Notes under the pieces: model-generated
Told to the model about the DNA's origin: nothing
Database searches by the model: none
Seen by the model: only the letters and a program-made list of their open reading frames with translations
Part shown: positions 33,237 through 43,704 of the stretch, piece after piece
How positions within the stretch are numbered: the stretch's first letter is position 1
How the letters are laid out: each line of letters begins with the position of its first letter
From: Notolepis coatsorum
Lineage: Eukaryota > Chordata > Actinopteri > Aulopiformes > Paralepididae
Length of the DNA: 64,000 nucleotides
Assembly: GCA_963971535.1 (NCBI GenBank)
Contig: OZ020589.1
Location: forward strand, 82,980,860-83,044,859
Direction: 5' to 3'
Translations under genes and position numbers: made by a program

Positions 33237-33400
33237 AGTAGAGGATGAGCAGAGGGAGCATCCATAGTACTGAGGCATAAGCTGCGGATGGAGAGGAGTC
33301 CAGTAGAGGATGAGCGGAGGGAGCACCCATGGTACTGAGGCATGAGCTGGGGATGGAGAGGAGTCCAGTAGAGGATGAGCGGAGGGTGCGGGAGTGGGTG
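33221..33400. repeat. 65-bp tandem repeat within the LINE
   Basis: GGATGGAGAGGAGTCCAGTA recurs at 33286 and 33351 (period 65 bp), with an older copy near 32129 and a partial copy at 33031. The LINE coding sequence itself has been amplified. Confidence 0.88.
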
Positions 33401-33659
33401 TATTCCTGGAGGAGGTCAGTGATGTAGATGGGGGCTAGATTGTGTAGGGCTTTGAAGGTGAGTAGGAGGGTTTTGTAGTCAATCCGGTTGATGAAGGAAT
33501 CTATGTTTTTCAATGTGTATATAATGTATATATCGGTGGGTGACAGCATCTACTCAGACGGATCTATAGATCTTAAAAGTAGCCGGCAGCCAGTGTGTGT
33601 TTCCACGGTAGAAAGCAGCAAGCAGGGTGTGTGAGTGCCGGGTGTGTGAGTGTCTCCTC

Positions 33660-33880
33660 TTAGAGAATGAGTCTGCCGCCCTCTAGTGGTGGGAGGGGGT
33701 ATTGCATGAAAGTTTCCATCTAGAGGACGAGTAGGTCGCCACCTAGTGGCGGAGTGGGGTAGTGCATGTATTTAAATATAGGTATCTGCTACCATCTAGT
33801 CACTGGCGTAGTTTGGTGATGCAGGGGAATATTTAAATATAGGTATCTGCTGCCATCTAGTGGCATAGTTTGGGGATGCA
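33660..33880. repeat. Degenerate CCATCTAGTGGC minisatellite
   Basis: GCCGCCCTCTAGTGGTGGGA (33669), CGCCACCTAGTGGCGGAG, CTACCATCTAGTCACTGG and CTGCCATCTAGTGGCATAG recur every 55-75 bases. Confidence 0.75.
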
Positions 33881-34029
33881 GGGAGGTGTTGATTTAGGAC
33901 GGAGCTGAGGAACCCAGCGTTCGTTGTTGACTATTGCTGAGACACAGTAATTGGTCGTGGGAGAGAGATAAGTCATTGGTAAACCGAGACACAATGATTA
34001 TGACGTGTATGAGTGTGTTGGGAACCAGA

Positions 34030-34460
34030 GAGACAACACAGTGTAAGGAACAGGGAACCAGGAAGATACGGTAACACTTTATAATAACACTCAGTTATAA
34101 GACCTTTATAAGGTATTTGTAGATAATGAACTAATCATGAACAAATCATTTATATACATTCATAAATTATTATTAAATCATTTATAACTATATTTGTATA
34201 ACATTTACAAATTAGTCCTACATTATTTATAACTCATTATCAACATTGTTTGTACTTGATTTGTTCATCATTAAATAATGTTGTTTAATGTGTAGTAACA
34301 CATTTGTAGATGCTTTGAAAAATGGATATGAAAAAACTACTATACTGTAAAACTGTTTGTGTGTGTATACACGGTGTAAGGAACAGGGAACCAGGAAGAA
34401 ACTGTTTGTGTGTGTATACACTGTGTTTAGGAACAGGCAACCAAGAAACTGTTTGTGTGT
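34030..34460. repeat. ~50-bp minisatellite split by a short DNA element
   Basis: GAACAGGGAACCAGGAAG plus ACTGTTTGTGTGTGTATACA recurs at 34047, 34379 and 34430, and resumes after the hAT element at 36015. Between the first copies lies an AT-rich piece (34072-34345) starting GGTAACACTTTATAATAACA, a common fish MITE end. Confidence 0.7.
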
Positions 34461-34544
34461 GTACTAGGGCTTTCCCCGACTAAGGATTTGGATAGTCGAC
34501 TTTGATTGGCCGAAATTAGCCGATAGTCGACTATGAAAAAAAAA

Positions 34545-34623
<79 letters not shown>

Positions 34624-34657
34624 TTTTTTTATCATTCCATTTGGGCTGTGGGGGTGC

Positions 34658-35694
34658 TTAACACAATGGTTAATGGACCGAAGGACGGATATATCCATGG
34701 CAAGTTGTTTTGGCTTTTATTCCATTTTAATAACCTATTCAAGGTCGCCGAGCTGCACTGCCGATGTACCCTACTCTTTGAATTAGAGAAAGTGCATTAC
34801 CGGCCAGATCCTCTTAGGGGCGCTATCGCGATAATGCAGTGTTCCCTGTGGCCGAAGTTGTCTTTTTTTTTTTTTTATCTCTAATGTAGTTTTCTACTCA
34901 CCTGAAGCGATAGCTATTGTCTGTTGCACGGAATACATTTTGATAATGCAGTGTTCCCTGTGGCCGAAGTTGTCTTTTTTTTTTTTTTATCTCTAATGTA
35001 GTTTTCTACTCACCTGAAGCGATAGCTATTGTCTGTTGCACGGAATACATTTTGGATTGCGGATTTCACTATGAAATAAGGGGATTTATCATCAGCCAAT
35101 GGACATATCGATCTACCAGATGGCGATCGATAACGGGGAAATGCTCGGGGGGATCCAACCGGCTCATGGTAAGATCTTTTTCACGTAAATTACATGCTGA
35201 TCGGGCCTTGTTATGATACTCAACCAGGCGATTAGCGTATGTGGCTACTTAGACGAACACGGTTATTGGTAATCAATAATAAGTAACGACGTCCCCCGCC
35301 CCCCCCCCCCCATTTCATGCATACATGCTTGAGGATCGTGCCAATCATATGCAGTTTGAGTTTTAACTGTAGCTTATGTATAACGGAAATGCCATTGGAT
35401 ATAACATTAGTAGCTATTAGCCCTTTATCTAGCCTTCCAGGAAATATACAACTAGACCAAATGTCGTATAACGCTTATATTCACGGCGCTATAAAATGAG
35501 AACGTATTGATGATTTTTTTTTTTCTTTAAGCCATTTTGAAAGGACGGTTTCTGGTCTCAATTGATAATGAGAATGGACAGATAGCAATACTATAAAGTA
35601 TAGATTTAGCTCTACAAACTACCCCAAGTCTGTTTACATATGCTGGTCGTCTCTAGTGATATTAGACTCATCCCAGTGGCCGCCAATGTGTTAA
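34658..35694 (+). mobile_element. piggyBac-like non-autonomous element, copy D
   Basis: TTAA at 34658-34661 and 35691-35694 with ends CACAATGG and CCGCCAATGTG. An inverted relative of copy B over nearly its full length. It is longer because a ~110-bp segment (GATAATGCAGTGTTCCCTGT...) is tandemly duplicated at 34832-35054. No transposase. Confidence 0.85.
34832..35054 (+). repeat. Two-copy ~111-bp tandem duplication inside copy D
   Basis: GATAATGCAGTGTTCCCTGT starts at about 34831 and again at 34942, each followed by the same T-run and TGTCTGTTGCACGGAATACA. The copies are almost identical, so the duplication is recent. Confidence 0.9.
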
Positions 35695-36021
35695 TGTCTG
35701 AAGGAGTCAATGGAAGGCTTCTTGTCCTCTGCAAAAGCATGCAATTGGTCCACTGATGGATACATCTTGATATTTGTCTAGTCTAGTGTGTTCATTAGAT
35801 GGGTGAAATCCTCTTTCAGTACCTCTGTGCCTGTTTTATTAGGCAGTTAGCCTCTGGTATGCATGCCATTAACGTTAGCCACGCTTCTAGGCCTCTTTTC
35901 TTTTGGAAAGAATGATACAAAAAAAAGAATAATAATAATAATAAATATTTATGTAAAAAAAAAAATTTGCATTCGACTAAGAGGTTGGCAGTCGACTACG
36001 GCTCCTTTCGGCAACCGAGAA

Positions 36022-36500
36022 ACTGTTCGTGTGTAGGTATTAAGGTATGTATGTAGGTATGTAGGAGCATGTAGGGGGAATATTAATATATAATAATAAT
36101 ATTGGTATACAGGTTAATTAAATAGAGTTTAATTATACAATGGATTAAATAAGAACTTCACAGAGAGATAAGGTGCAGTTAATTAAAGAGTTTAATTATA
36201 GAATGGAATAAATAATATTTTCACTGTCATCGGAGACAAAGTTTGAAATAAAGAGGGATTTAATTTACAGCTGCTCATTCTCACACCTTAGAAGGTAGGG
36301 CCAGGGAGTACACAGTCACCAGCAGAACTAGCGCGCGGGGTAGCGTGAGTAGCGCGGAGATGGTATCGGAAGGCTGAGTGTCGCAACGGGAAAAATGACA
36401 GGGAACCGCCCTGTAGGGACAGAAATGGGTGTTGAGAAGGTGGTGGAATAGTGATAACGATAGCGCCATGTGCTGTATGACACAGAGGCTTTTAACTTAG
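36022..36500. other. No recognised feature (LINE interior or flank)
   Basis: Contains a loose repeat of TTAATTAAATAGAGTTTAAT (36114, 36178). No gene recognised. Confidence 0.45.
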
Positions 36501-36815
36501 AGGGAAAAGGGTACAGGGAAGCTGTTGATGGTGATGTTTGGAACTGGGGTGTTTTGTCATTTGGTGAGGGTGGATTTGGAGCCGATGAGCAGGGCCTCAG
36601 TTTTGCTGCCATTTAACTTCAAGATGTTTCTGCTCATCCAGCTCCTGATGTCCTCAAGGCAGGTGGTGAGGGAGGTGGGGGGAAGGGCAGTGGTGGGTTT
36701 GGAGGAGATGTAGACCTGTGTATCGTCTGCATAGCAGTGGAAATGGACCCCATGGTGACAGAGGATTGTGCCCAGGGGAATGAGATAGATAGGAGGGGAG
36801 CCAATACTGACCCTT
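36500..36815 (-). pseudogene. L2-group RT fragment with catalytic region
   Basis: Reads QGSVLAPLL, HHGVHFHCYADDTQVYI-like (YADD around 36725-36735) and LNGSKTEALLIGSKSTLT in more than one frame. 5' truncated at the QGSVL block. A decayed LINE. Confidence 0.8.
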
Positions 36816-37225
36816 GAACAATGATTATGATATGAAGATACCTCCCATTAATATCAATATTCATACAGGACCAATAAGAACAACGCTTCAAATCCAAACA
36901 AAGGAAAACACACACTACAATTTGCATGGACATTGGTTGCAAGATAAGATGCATTACAATGTATTTGTAAAATGTTATAGATATTTTTGGGGATTGGGTT
37001 TGGGGATTGATGTGTGGGGTGTCAAGTCAGTCAAGTCAAGTCAAGAGTTTTATTTGTCACGGCATACAGTGAAATGCGGGGGGTCATGCCCGCAGCGATT
37101 GTGCAATAATACAAGTAATAAGAATAGGAATGAGAATAGGACATTTGTGCAATAATACAAGTAATAAGAATAAGACATGACAGGTATAATGTACATACAA
37201 TTTACAAAAAGTATGGTAAGACATG

Positions 37226-38617
37226 TGAAGTCACAAAGGGGCTATATTCTGTTCTGATGAATCAGAACTGGCCTGCTCTGCGTTGTGTATTATCCCTTAA
37301 AAGCCCTATGTACTTTCAAAAACCAGCTAAGTGGTTTAAAGCGATGACAAAGAGACGGCGGTTGGAAAAAGGAGTCAGAGAGGAAGTTATTGTACGGATC
37401 CGGTTTTAATGGAATCCCAACGTTAATAACAAAAGATGTGAATGAAAAACAATGCAATGAAACCCAAACATGCCCGATACTGTGCCATCGACCGTGAGTT
37501 TCAGACTAAAATTCACTTAAATTAAAAGAATCTCTCTCGGCTCCTCCTCGTTGGTTCGCTGGTGCTCGTCTCAACGCGTCGTCGTCCTTCTCGTCCAGTA
37601 GGGGAAAAGCAAGCTTCTGGTCGTGTTGTTTACTGTTGTGTTTTTTTCTCTGTCTCTGAACCGCTCACTTTAAAGACTAACTCCTCCCCCAGCATTACGT
37701 CAGGAAGGGCGGACCTTTCTATGAGAGAGAGAGCTTCCAATTGGAGGACCAGTGTGGCGGTCGTTTTTAGCCCACCCACACTTTTGATTGGGTGAACCTA
37801 GGTAGCAGCCTTTTTAGCTTATCTACCAGGATATGTCCTTATTAAGGCATAGGTTGGCTCTTAATAGCCTGACGGAAATGCCCTTATAAAGGCATAGGTT
37901 GGCTCTTAATAGCCTGACTGTGTATTGCTGTTTAGAAGATTCTTCAGTGTTTGTTCATAGTTAAACTATATATTTCTGAAGTTAGTTTGCCCGCTTGGCA
38001 GAAATGTGTCTAAACAAGTGTTTCTCTATTGATTGTTTAAGATTAACAAGACTATACGTGAGGGTAAATGTGTGTCATTCTCTGAGTCATATCACTAAGT
38101 ATTTATCTGTTTTTGCTTGCTTATCTAGCATAAGAGTCCTATAGTCCAAATGTTTGTGAAGCCACCTGGCCACCGTCTGTTTGAGGTGTTGGTCTCCCCC
38201 ACCATAGAGAGAGGGGGGTAGGTGGGTATTTCCACTCCGCCTGGCGGGTGTTTCTTCCTGTTCCTGATTGTTCTATTGAGACTGGTTCACTATAGCCGGC
38301 TATAAATCAACATCATATCTATTCAGAATCTATCTTTAACTTGCCAACAGGATCTTGGGACCTTTGATATGCTAAGTTACTCTGTCCCCCGGCCTAGGCT
38401 GTGTTTACTATTGCAGAGAGACTGCCTGAGTATCGTCCTTTTACAACTCTGTGTTAATCCAACCTGTGTCCCCTCCACCCCTCCTCTCCAGGCGGGGGTT
38501 GGAGACACCGCTTGAATCAGAATGTGTGATGCACTGTTACCATGTTCAACAACGACTCTGTAGCGGACGGCAGCCCTGTACATAGGTTATACATTTTGCT
38601 TGGGAAATTCCACCACA
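37226..38617 (-). repeat. 3' LTR of the provirus
   Basis: About 1.39 kb; TGAAGTCACAAAGG...AATTCCACCACA on the plus strand. It holds a two-copy tandem of GGCATAGGTTGGCTCTTAAT (37847, 37891). Confidence 0.95.
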
Positions 38618-39178
38618 GTTCCCCGGTTTGGGGATTCTATATCCCCAATATTCTTGTTAGTATTTTCTCAATCAAACTGTTCGTACATTGTACAAATACC
38701 TTAACCTTTTAACTGTTTAGCCAAATCACATAAAAACCAAAAATTTAAAGAATCCTCTAACGCACAGTTCATTTTTGTTAGTGCCAATGCTTTCAACACC
38801 CTCGTTAGTTCACTCACACAATTAACAATTATCGGTTAGTTGAAGTTAACACAATTCTAAGTTCACTCACACGATTAACAATTATCAGTTAGTTGAAGTT
38901 GACACAATTTATCAGTTTTATCAGTTATTTAAAGTTGACATCCGTCTAGGTCCGTTTCTGTATACAAAAAGAACATCGGACCAGTTATCAGCTTTTTGCT
39001 ATACTTATGTATAGTTAACCAAACATGTCTGTTTTGTGCGGCTAACTCTGAAAGAAAAGATTATTGCATCGCATTAAAATTAAACATCTCTAAGAAAGGA
39101 GAGAGCTCAAAATCAAAAAATCTAAAATATATACACGCTCTCTCCATGGACTATCATTTAGCTTTTCCTCACTTTTTC
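38618..39178 (-). other. Spacer between integrase and 3' LTR
   Basis: About 560 bp, AT-rich, with a two-copy ~60-bp repeat (GTTCACTCACACRATTAACA, 38809 and 38862). A purine-rich AAACCGGGGAAC abuts the LTR in polypurine-tract position. No protein recognised. Confidence 0.75.
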
Positions 39179-40050
39179 CTATGTGTACCTTAGAGGTTTC
39201 TTAATAACTCGTTGCGGTCGAGAATCTCTTTCCGGGCTTGTGCTAAGCACGGTTCCCTCCGGTATGATTTGAGGTGTACTCGGCCTATTCACCTCCTCCC
39301 CGGTTTCATGCTCCTGTCTACTGGAGACATGATCCAGAATATTTTTGTGGATCTTTGACATGTATTTCACGTACTCGCGCATATCATTGTCCAGGATGTC
39401 CAAACTTGGACCTTTGCCTGTCGCGCGCAAGCCTGGCACTACCATGCAACGACCTAACATCATTTTGTGCGGTGTCAAACGCAGACCGCGAATTTCACTC
39501 GAACGACACGCCATCAATGCTAATGGGAGAGCGTTTAGCCAATTCAAACCTGTGTGTTGACAGATCTTAACCAATTTGTTTTTTAGTGTCCCGTTCATGC
39601 GTTCCACCAACCCCTGGCTCTGCGGATGATAAACGGCCCCCAATCGCTGTTTTACGCCTAAATGTTGGAGTAGTAAACGTACAGTTTTGTCGACAAATTC
39701 TTTTCCATTGTCCGAGCTGATTCTGTCCATTATTCCAAAACGGGGACACACCTCTTGGCATAAGAACTTGGCCACCGATGCTGCATCCTTGTGCCGGGTG
39801 GCACACGCCTCCACCCAGCTTGAAAAACGACAGACAACGACAAGAATATATCTCTTCTGATTAATTGGTTTAATCATGTCAATGTAATCAATTACAAGGT
39901 CTCGCATTGGGCCATTGGGCGTGGGGATATGCCCTGGTGACACACTAATCCCCTTACGTATATTATTTTTCAAACATCTCTTCATACAGTACATCTCTGT
40001 ATCACATGATCAATTTGACTGGTTAAATCTGGCGCCCAAAAGCCATATTC
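39179..40050 (-). pseudogene. Integrase region of the provirus
   Basis: The catalytic core is PMRDLVIDYIDMIKPI (first Asp), RISSDNGKEFVDKTV (second Asp) and YHPQSQGLVERMNGTLK (Glu). A C-terminal region with LRLTPHKMMLGRCMVVPGL follows, then a polar tail. It ends about 560 bp before the 3'LTR with no env between. Confidence 0.9.
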
Positions 40051-41178
40051 TTAGATTTTTCTCCTCACCTCTCCCCGATGAGCATGACAGAAGTCATGAG
40101 CCGTGTGGATCAGCAGTCCGACCAGGCCAGCAGGAGCCACCACAAATCCACTGTGGCTGCGCCATAAACCTAAAACATCCTGACTAGCCCCCCTGGTTAC
40201 CCAGAGGTTTCTTTCTACCTGACTAGCCTCCTCCTGGAAAGTCAAAACATCCTTGTAAGTTATCTTGTCCTCTAACTCAACTTTGTGTGTGATAACCAAG
40301 ACCTTACCTGCCCTGTCAGCACCTGTCACTTCCTTGGCAGCTTCATCTGCTCTATTGTTTCCTCGAGTTATTTTGGACTCGTCTGACTGATGAGCAGCAC
40401 ACTTGATTATTGCAATCTGCTTTGGTTTCATAATTGCTTCTAACAAATTCTTAATCTGGCTACAATGTTTTATGGCGCTTCCATCGGCTTTCTTGAATCC
40501 TCTCCCTTTCCATACCGTGCCAAATAAAAATGCGATTCCTTGTGCATATGCCGAGTTGGTATAAATATTCACAGTTTTGCCCTCTGCCATTTTACATGCT
40601 TCAGTCAGTGCAACTAATTCTGCTAGCTGAGCTGAGCAGGGTTGTGCTAAAGCTTCGGCCTTTTCTACCACAAACCCTTCGCCCTGTGACCTTATCACGG
40701 AGTAGCCTGCTTTTTGTCCCTCACCAACTCGATAACAAGAGCCGTCAGTCCATAGTTCCAGATCTGGACTGCTAAATGGAAAAGCCTGCAAGTCTGCTCT
40801 GAGTTTAGAGTACCTCTCGGCTTCGGCCACACAGTCGTGAGGTTCTCCATCCTCAGGCGTAGGGATGTCCGCTGCCGGGTTCGTTATGGAACACCTGACC
40901 AGAGTCACATCTTCCTGTTCCAAAAGCCTGTAATAATGTCTAATGCGAGGCATCGTTAGTGCATATTTACCGGACTCCAACAGACTCTTTAAGTCATGCC
41001 TCACCATGATATCCACTGGATATCCCATCATGATACTTGCGGCTTTCTCGTACATTGTATAGACTCCAGCCATTTCCCGGTAGCAGGGAGCCATCCCCAT
41101 CTCGACTTCCGAGTAGGCAATGGAGTAGTACGCCATCGGCTGTGGTCGTGCCCCCACCCCGGTGTCCTGGGTCAACAC
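40051..41178 (-). pseudogene. RNase H region and integrase zinc-finger start of the provirus
   Basis: Thumb/connection (MAPCYREMAGVYTMYEKAAS) is followed by RNase H with LELWTDGSCYRVGEG (first Asp), ALAQPCSAQLAELVALTEA (Glu), VNIYTNSAYAQG and NNRADEAAKEVTGAD (last Asp). HTAHDFCHAHRG at the end is the histidine half of the integrase HHCC finger. Confidence 0.88.
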
Positions 41179-41193
41179 CGCGCATGCCTGCTT

Positions 41194-42399
41194 CTAATCT
41201 GGAGAGGAAGAGACGTATAATATGAATTTCTTGGTATAGTTAGGCAAAGCCAGGGCTGGCGCTTCTAACAGTCGGGACTTGATTGTTTCAAACGCCCGTA
41301 AACCATCCTCAGTCCAAACCACTTTACTACTCAGCTTATCAACCGCCTCTTTCATCATGTCTCTTAATGGTTTCACTATTTCAGTATAGTTTTCGACCCA
41401 TGGAGAACTGTACCCTGTGATACCCAAAAATCCCATCATTTGTCTTACCGTCACAGGTTTGGGAGCCGTCTTAATGGCTACCAAATGTTCTTCCGAAATA
41501 GCCCGATGGCCCTGTGAAATTGTTTGTCCTAAATAGATCACTTTAGGTTTACAATACTGCAATTTCTTCAAAGACACTTTGTGGCCTTTTTCTGCCAATA
41601 GCTGCAACAGTTTTACGGAGTCGCGATGACATGTTGTCTGATCGTCTGCACACAGTATAAGATCATCCATGTACTGAATGACCCTAGAGGTCAATATTGT
41701 ATCCAACCCGTCTAAGTCCTCCCTTAGGATTTTGTTAAATATGTGTGGCGAATGCTTTAGTCCCCGAGGGATTCTAGTATACTCATAATGCTCATTTTTA
41801 TAGGTAAAACCAAAAAAATGCTGGCACTCCTTGCTCAAGGGTACACTAAAATATGCACTACACAAATCTATAACCGTAAAATATTCAGCTTGCAATGGGA
41901 TAAATGTCAATAGCGTATGGGGGTCGGGGACATCCGCGGGATAGTCAAGTAAAACCTTGTTGACAGCCCTCAAATCGTGTACCAACCGGTACGAGGTATC
42001 AGGTTTCTCCACGGGTAGCAACGGCGTGTTGCTCCGGGGATTAGTTGTTTTCTGTAGGACTCCCGCTGTCAAAAGTCCTTTGATTTGTGGCTCTATTCCA
42101 GCCACCGCTTTCTCCTTCAGTGGGTACTGATTTTTCCAAGGCAGGGTGGCCCCCGGTCTAAGCTCCACTCTCACAGGTTGAGCGGACTTGATTAATCCAA
42201 TGTCAGTGCTGTTTTTTGACCACAGCTTCTCTGGCACCGCCTTCATCATGTCCTCCTGGAGGCTCAATGCGTTAGGGAATTCTCCCATTGTCTCTTGGGA
42301 TAATTGCACAGTTTGGGGGCGACCCATCCCTGTGCCTTGGACCATGATCTTAATAAACCTTTTGTCGGGGCTTATCCAGATCAGTTTGTTTTCTTTCAT
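41194..42399 (-). pseudogene. Reverse transcriptase region of the provirus
   Basis: Retroviral RT: PWKNQYPLKEKAVAGIEPQI, LLPVEKPDTSYRLVHDLRAV (block 2), YFTVIDLCSAYFSVPL (first Asp), PRGLKHSPHIFNKIL, catalytic YMDD (about 41665-41676; VIQYMDDLILCADD), LKKLQYCKPKVIYLGQTIS. YMDD and the LPLD-type spacing fit gamma/epsilon-type retroviruses better than Ty3/gypsy. Fossil element. Confidence 0.9.
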
Positions 42400-42417
42400 C
42401 TGTTCAAATTGAATTCC

Positions 42418-43153
42418 TTACGCTTTTTTCATCATCTCGCCAATGTGCTGCTGATCGCACGAGTTGGCTACCTTTAAAGTCACATGGGGAACACTGTCCG
42501 CAATCTCGTGTTCTTTATGCAGATATTCGCTCCGTGCAATACGTAGCGCTGCTCCTTGCGGCCCCAATATGATATTGGTAGCATTAAGCTGTACTTTGTC
42601 TGGTTGCACGCTCAGCCACTCCTTAGTCTGTGACGAGTCTGCATCTTTATGGTATTGCAGAGTGCAATGGTATGGTGTCTTTGGATCACTTGCTTCAGGC
42701 ATGTTGGCGGTGATAAATGTCTCCCATTCCAAGGCTGAACCAAGCAACTCTTGGTCCAGTCCCCCTAGACAATAGATTTCCGGTGGTCGGCTATCGATTC
42801 TTTGTACCATCTGATAGTAATGGTCTTCTCGTACATTTATGACACACCCATCCGCTGTACATTTAATGTCCATTCCCAGTAACCCCAGCCCATCTCGGCC
42901 AAGTAAGTTAATGGGTGAACTTTCCGAAACCAGCACGGGAAGAGTCGCTTCCCTGCCTCGATATCTCAGGGTCACAGGGTCGGTCACAGGCGTCAGCTGT
43001 TTTACTCCCTCAAATCCAATTGTCCGTACGTATCGACCGGACAGGGTTAGGTGCGTCGCGTCTTGGGGTTGCACTACCGTATAGGCCCCGGTGTCTGCCA
43101 TCATCGCGACAGATTTGTCATTCACCGATACGCACACAATAGGCTCCTCCCTT
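42418..43153 (-). pseudogene. Aspartic protease region of the provirus
   Basis: Retropepsin motifs: VAMMADTGAYTVV (active-site DTGA), ALRI-type strands, and INLLGRDGLGLLGMDI (the conserved GRD-L block). It lies between gag and RT, as in retroviruses. A SINE inserted just upstream separates it from gag. Confidence 0.85.
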
Positions 43154-43170
43154 AAAGACGACATTGACAG

Positions 43171-43654
43171 AGGGCGGCTAGGTGGTGTAGTGGTCTAAGG
43201 CACTCGCCACCAGTGTGGAGACGCTAGGATTCGCGTGTTCGAATCCAGCTCTCCACATTGTTTTTCAGTTTGGCTGGTCGTCCGCAGTAATACACATTGG
43301 CCGTATTACGGGGAGGGAAAAACTGAAGGGTGGGGATCGAACGTGGTGAACAAGCGACTCCTACAAGTCGGTTGGTGCGCCTGCGCAGTAGAATCAGGAA
43401 GTGTCGGGGGCAGCGTGAGCCTCCCACGCGTTACTCCTCGACACTGAGAGATCGAGCTGCGCAGGTGAAAAGATGCGACTGCTGTTACCTCAAGTACCGG
43501 AGGGGACTTGTGCTATGTATGACTTAGTCCTCACTGCAGCCGGCTTGTGGGAGGCAAGAAACAGCGTTCGTGACAGGGGAGGGTTGAATTGGATGATACG
43601 AAATTGGGATGGGAGAAAATATAGAAAATGGGAGAAAAAGTGGATCAAAAAAAA
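43171..43654 (+). mobile_element. tRNA-derived SINE inserted in the provirus, 17-bp target duplication
   Basis: AAAGACGACATTGACAG flanks it at 43154-43170 and 43655-43671. The head is tRNA-like with an A box (about 43181-43193, GGTGGTGTAGTGG) and a B box (GTTCGAATCC, about 43237-43246), so RNA polymerase III would read it on the plus strand, opposite to the provirus. It ends in an A-rich tail (from 43647). At 484 bp it is long for a simple tRNA SINE. It post-dates the provirus. Confidence 0.93.
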
Positions 43655-43704
43655 AAAGACGACATTGACAGCTGACACCTCCCCATTGGACTCTCTGGGC
43701 CTCT

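Larger units (their letters stand above)
34463..36018. mobile_element. hAT-like non-autonomous element carrying piggyBac-like copy D
   Basis: The left end TAGGGCTTTCCCCGACTAAG...TAGTCGAC and right end CATTCGACTAAGAGG...CAGTCGACTACGGCTCC share inverted CGACTAAG and TAGTCGAC words, and the flanking minisatellite resumes on both sides. The ends are diverged and no clean 8-bp duplication was read. Confidence 0.6.

Noticed and set aside
34072-34345. Complete DNA transposon starting GGTAACACTTTATAATAACA
   Set aside because: Only one end resembles a known fish MITE terminus and the other end could not be matched, so it is mentioned only within the minisatellite entry.
39915-41225. Plus-strand frames opposite the integrase and RNase H regions
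   Set aside because: They are antisense to clear pol domains and carry no motif of their own.
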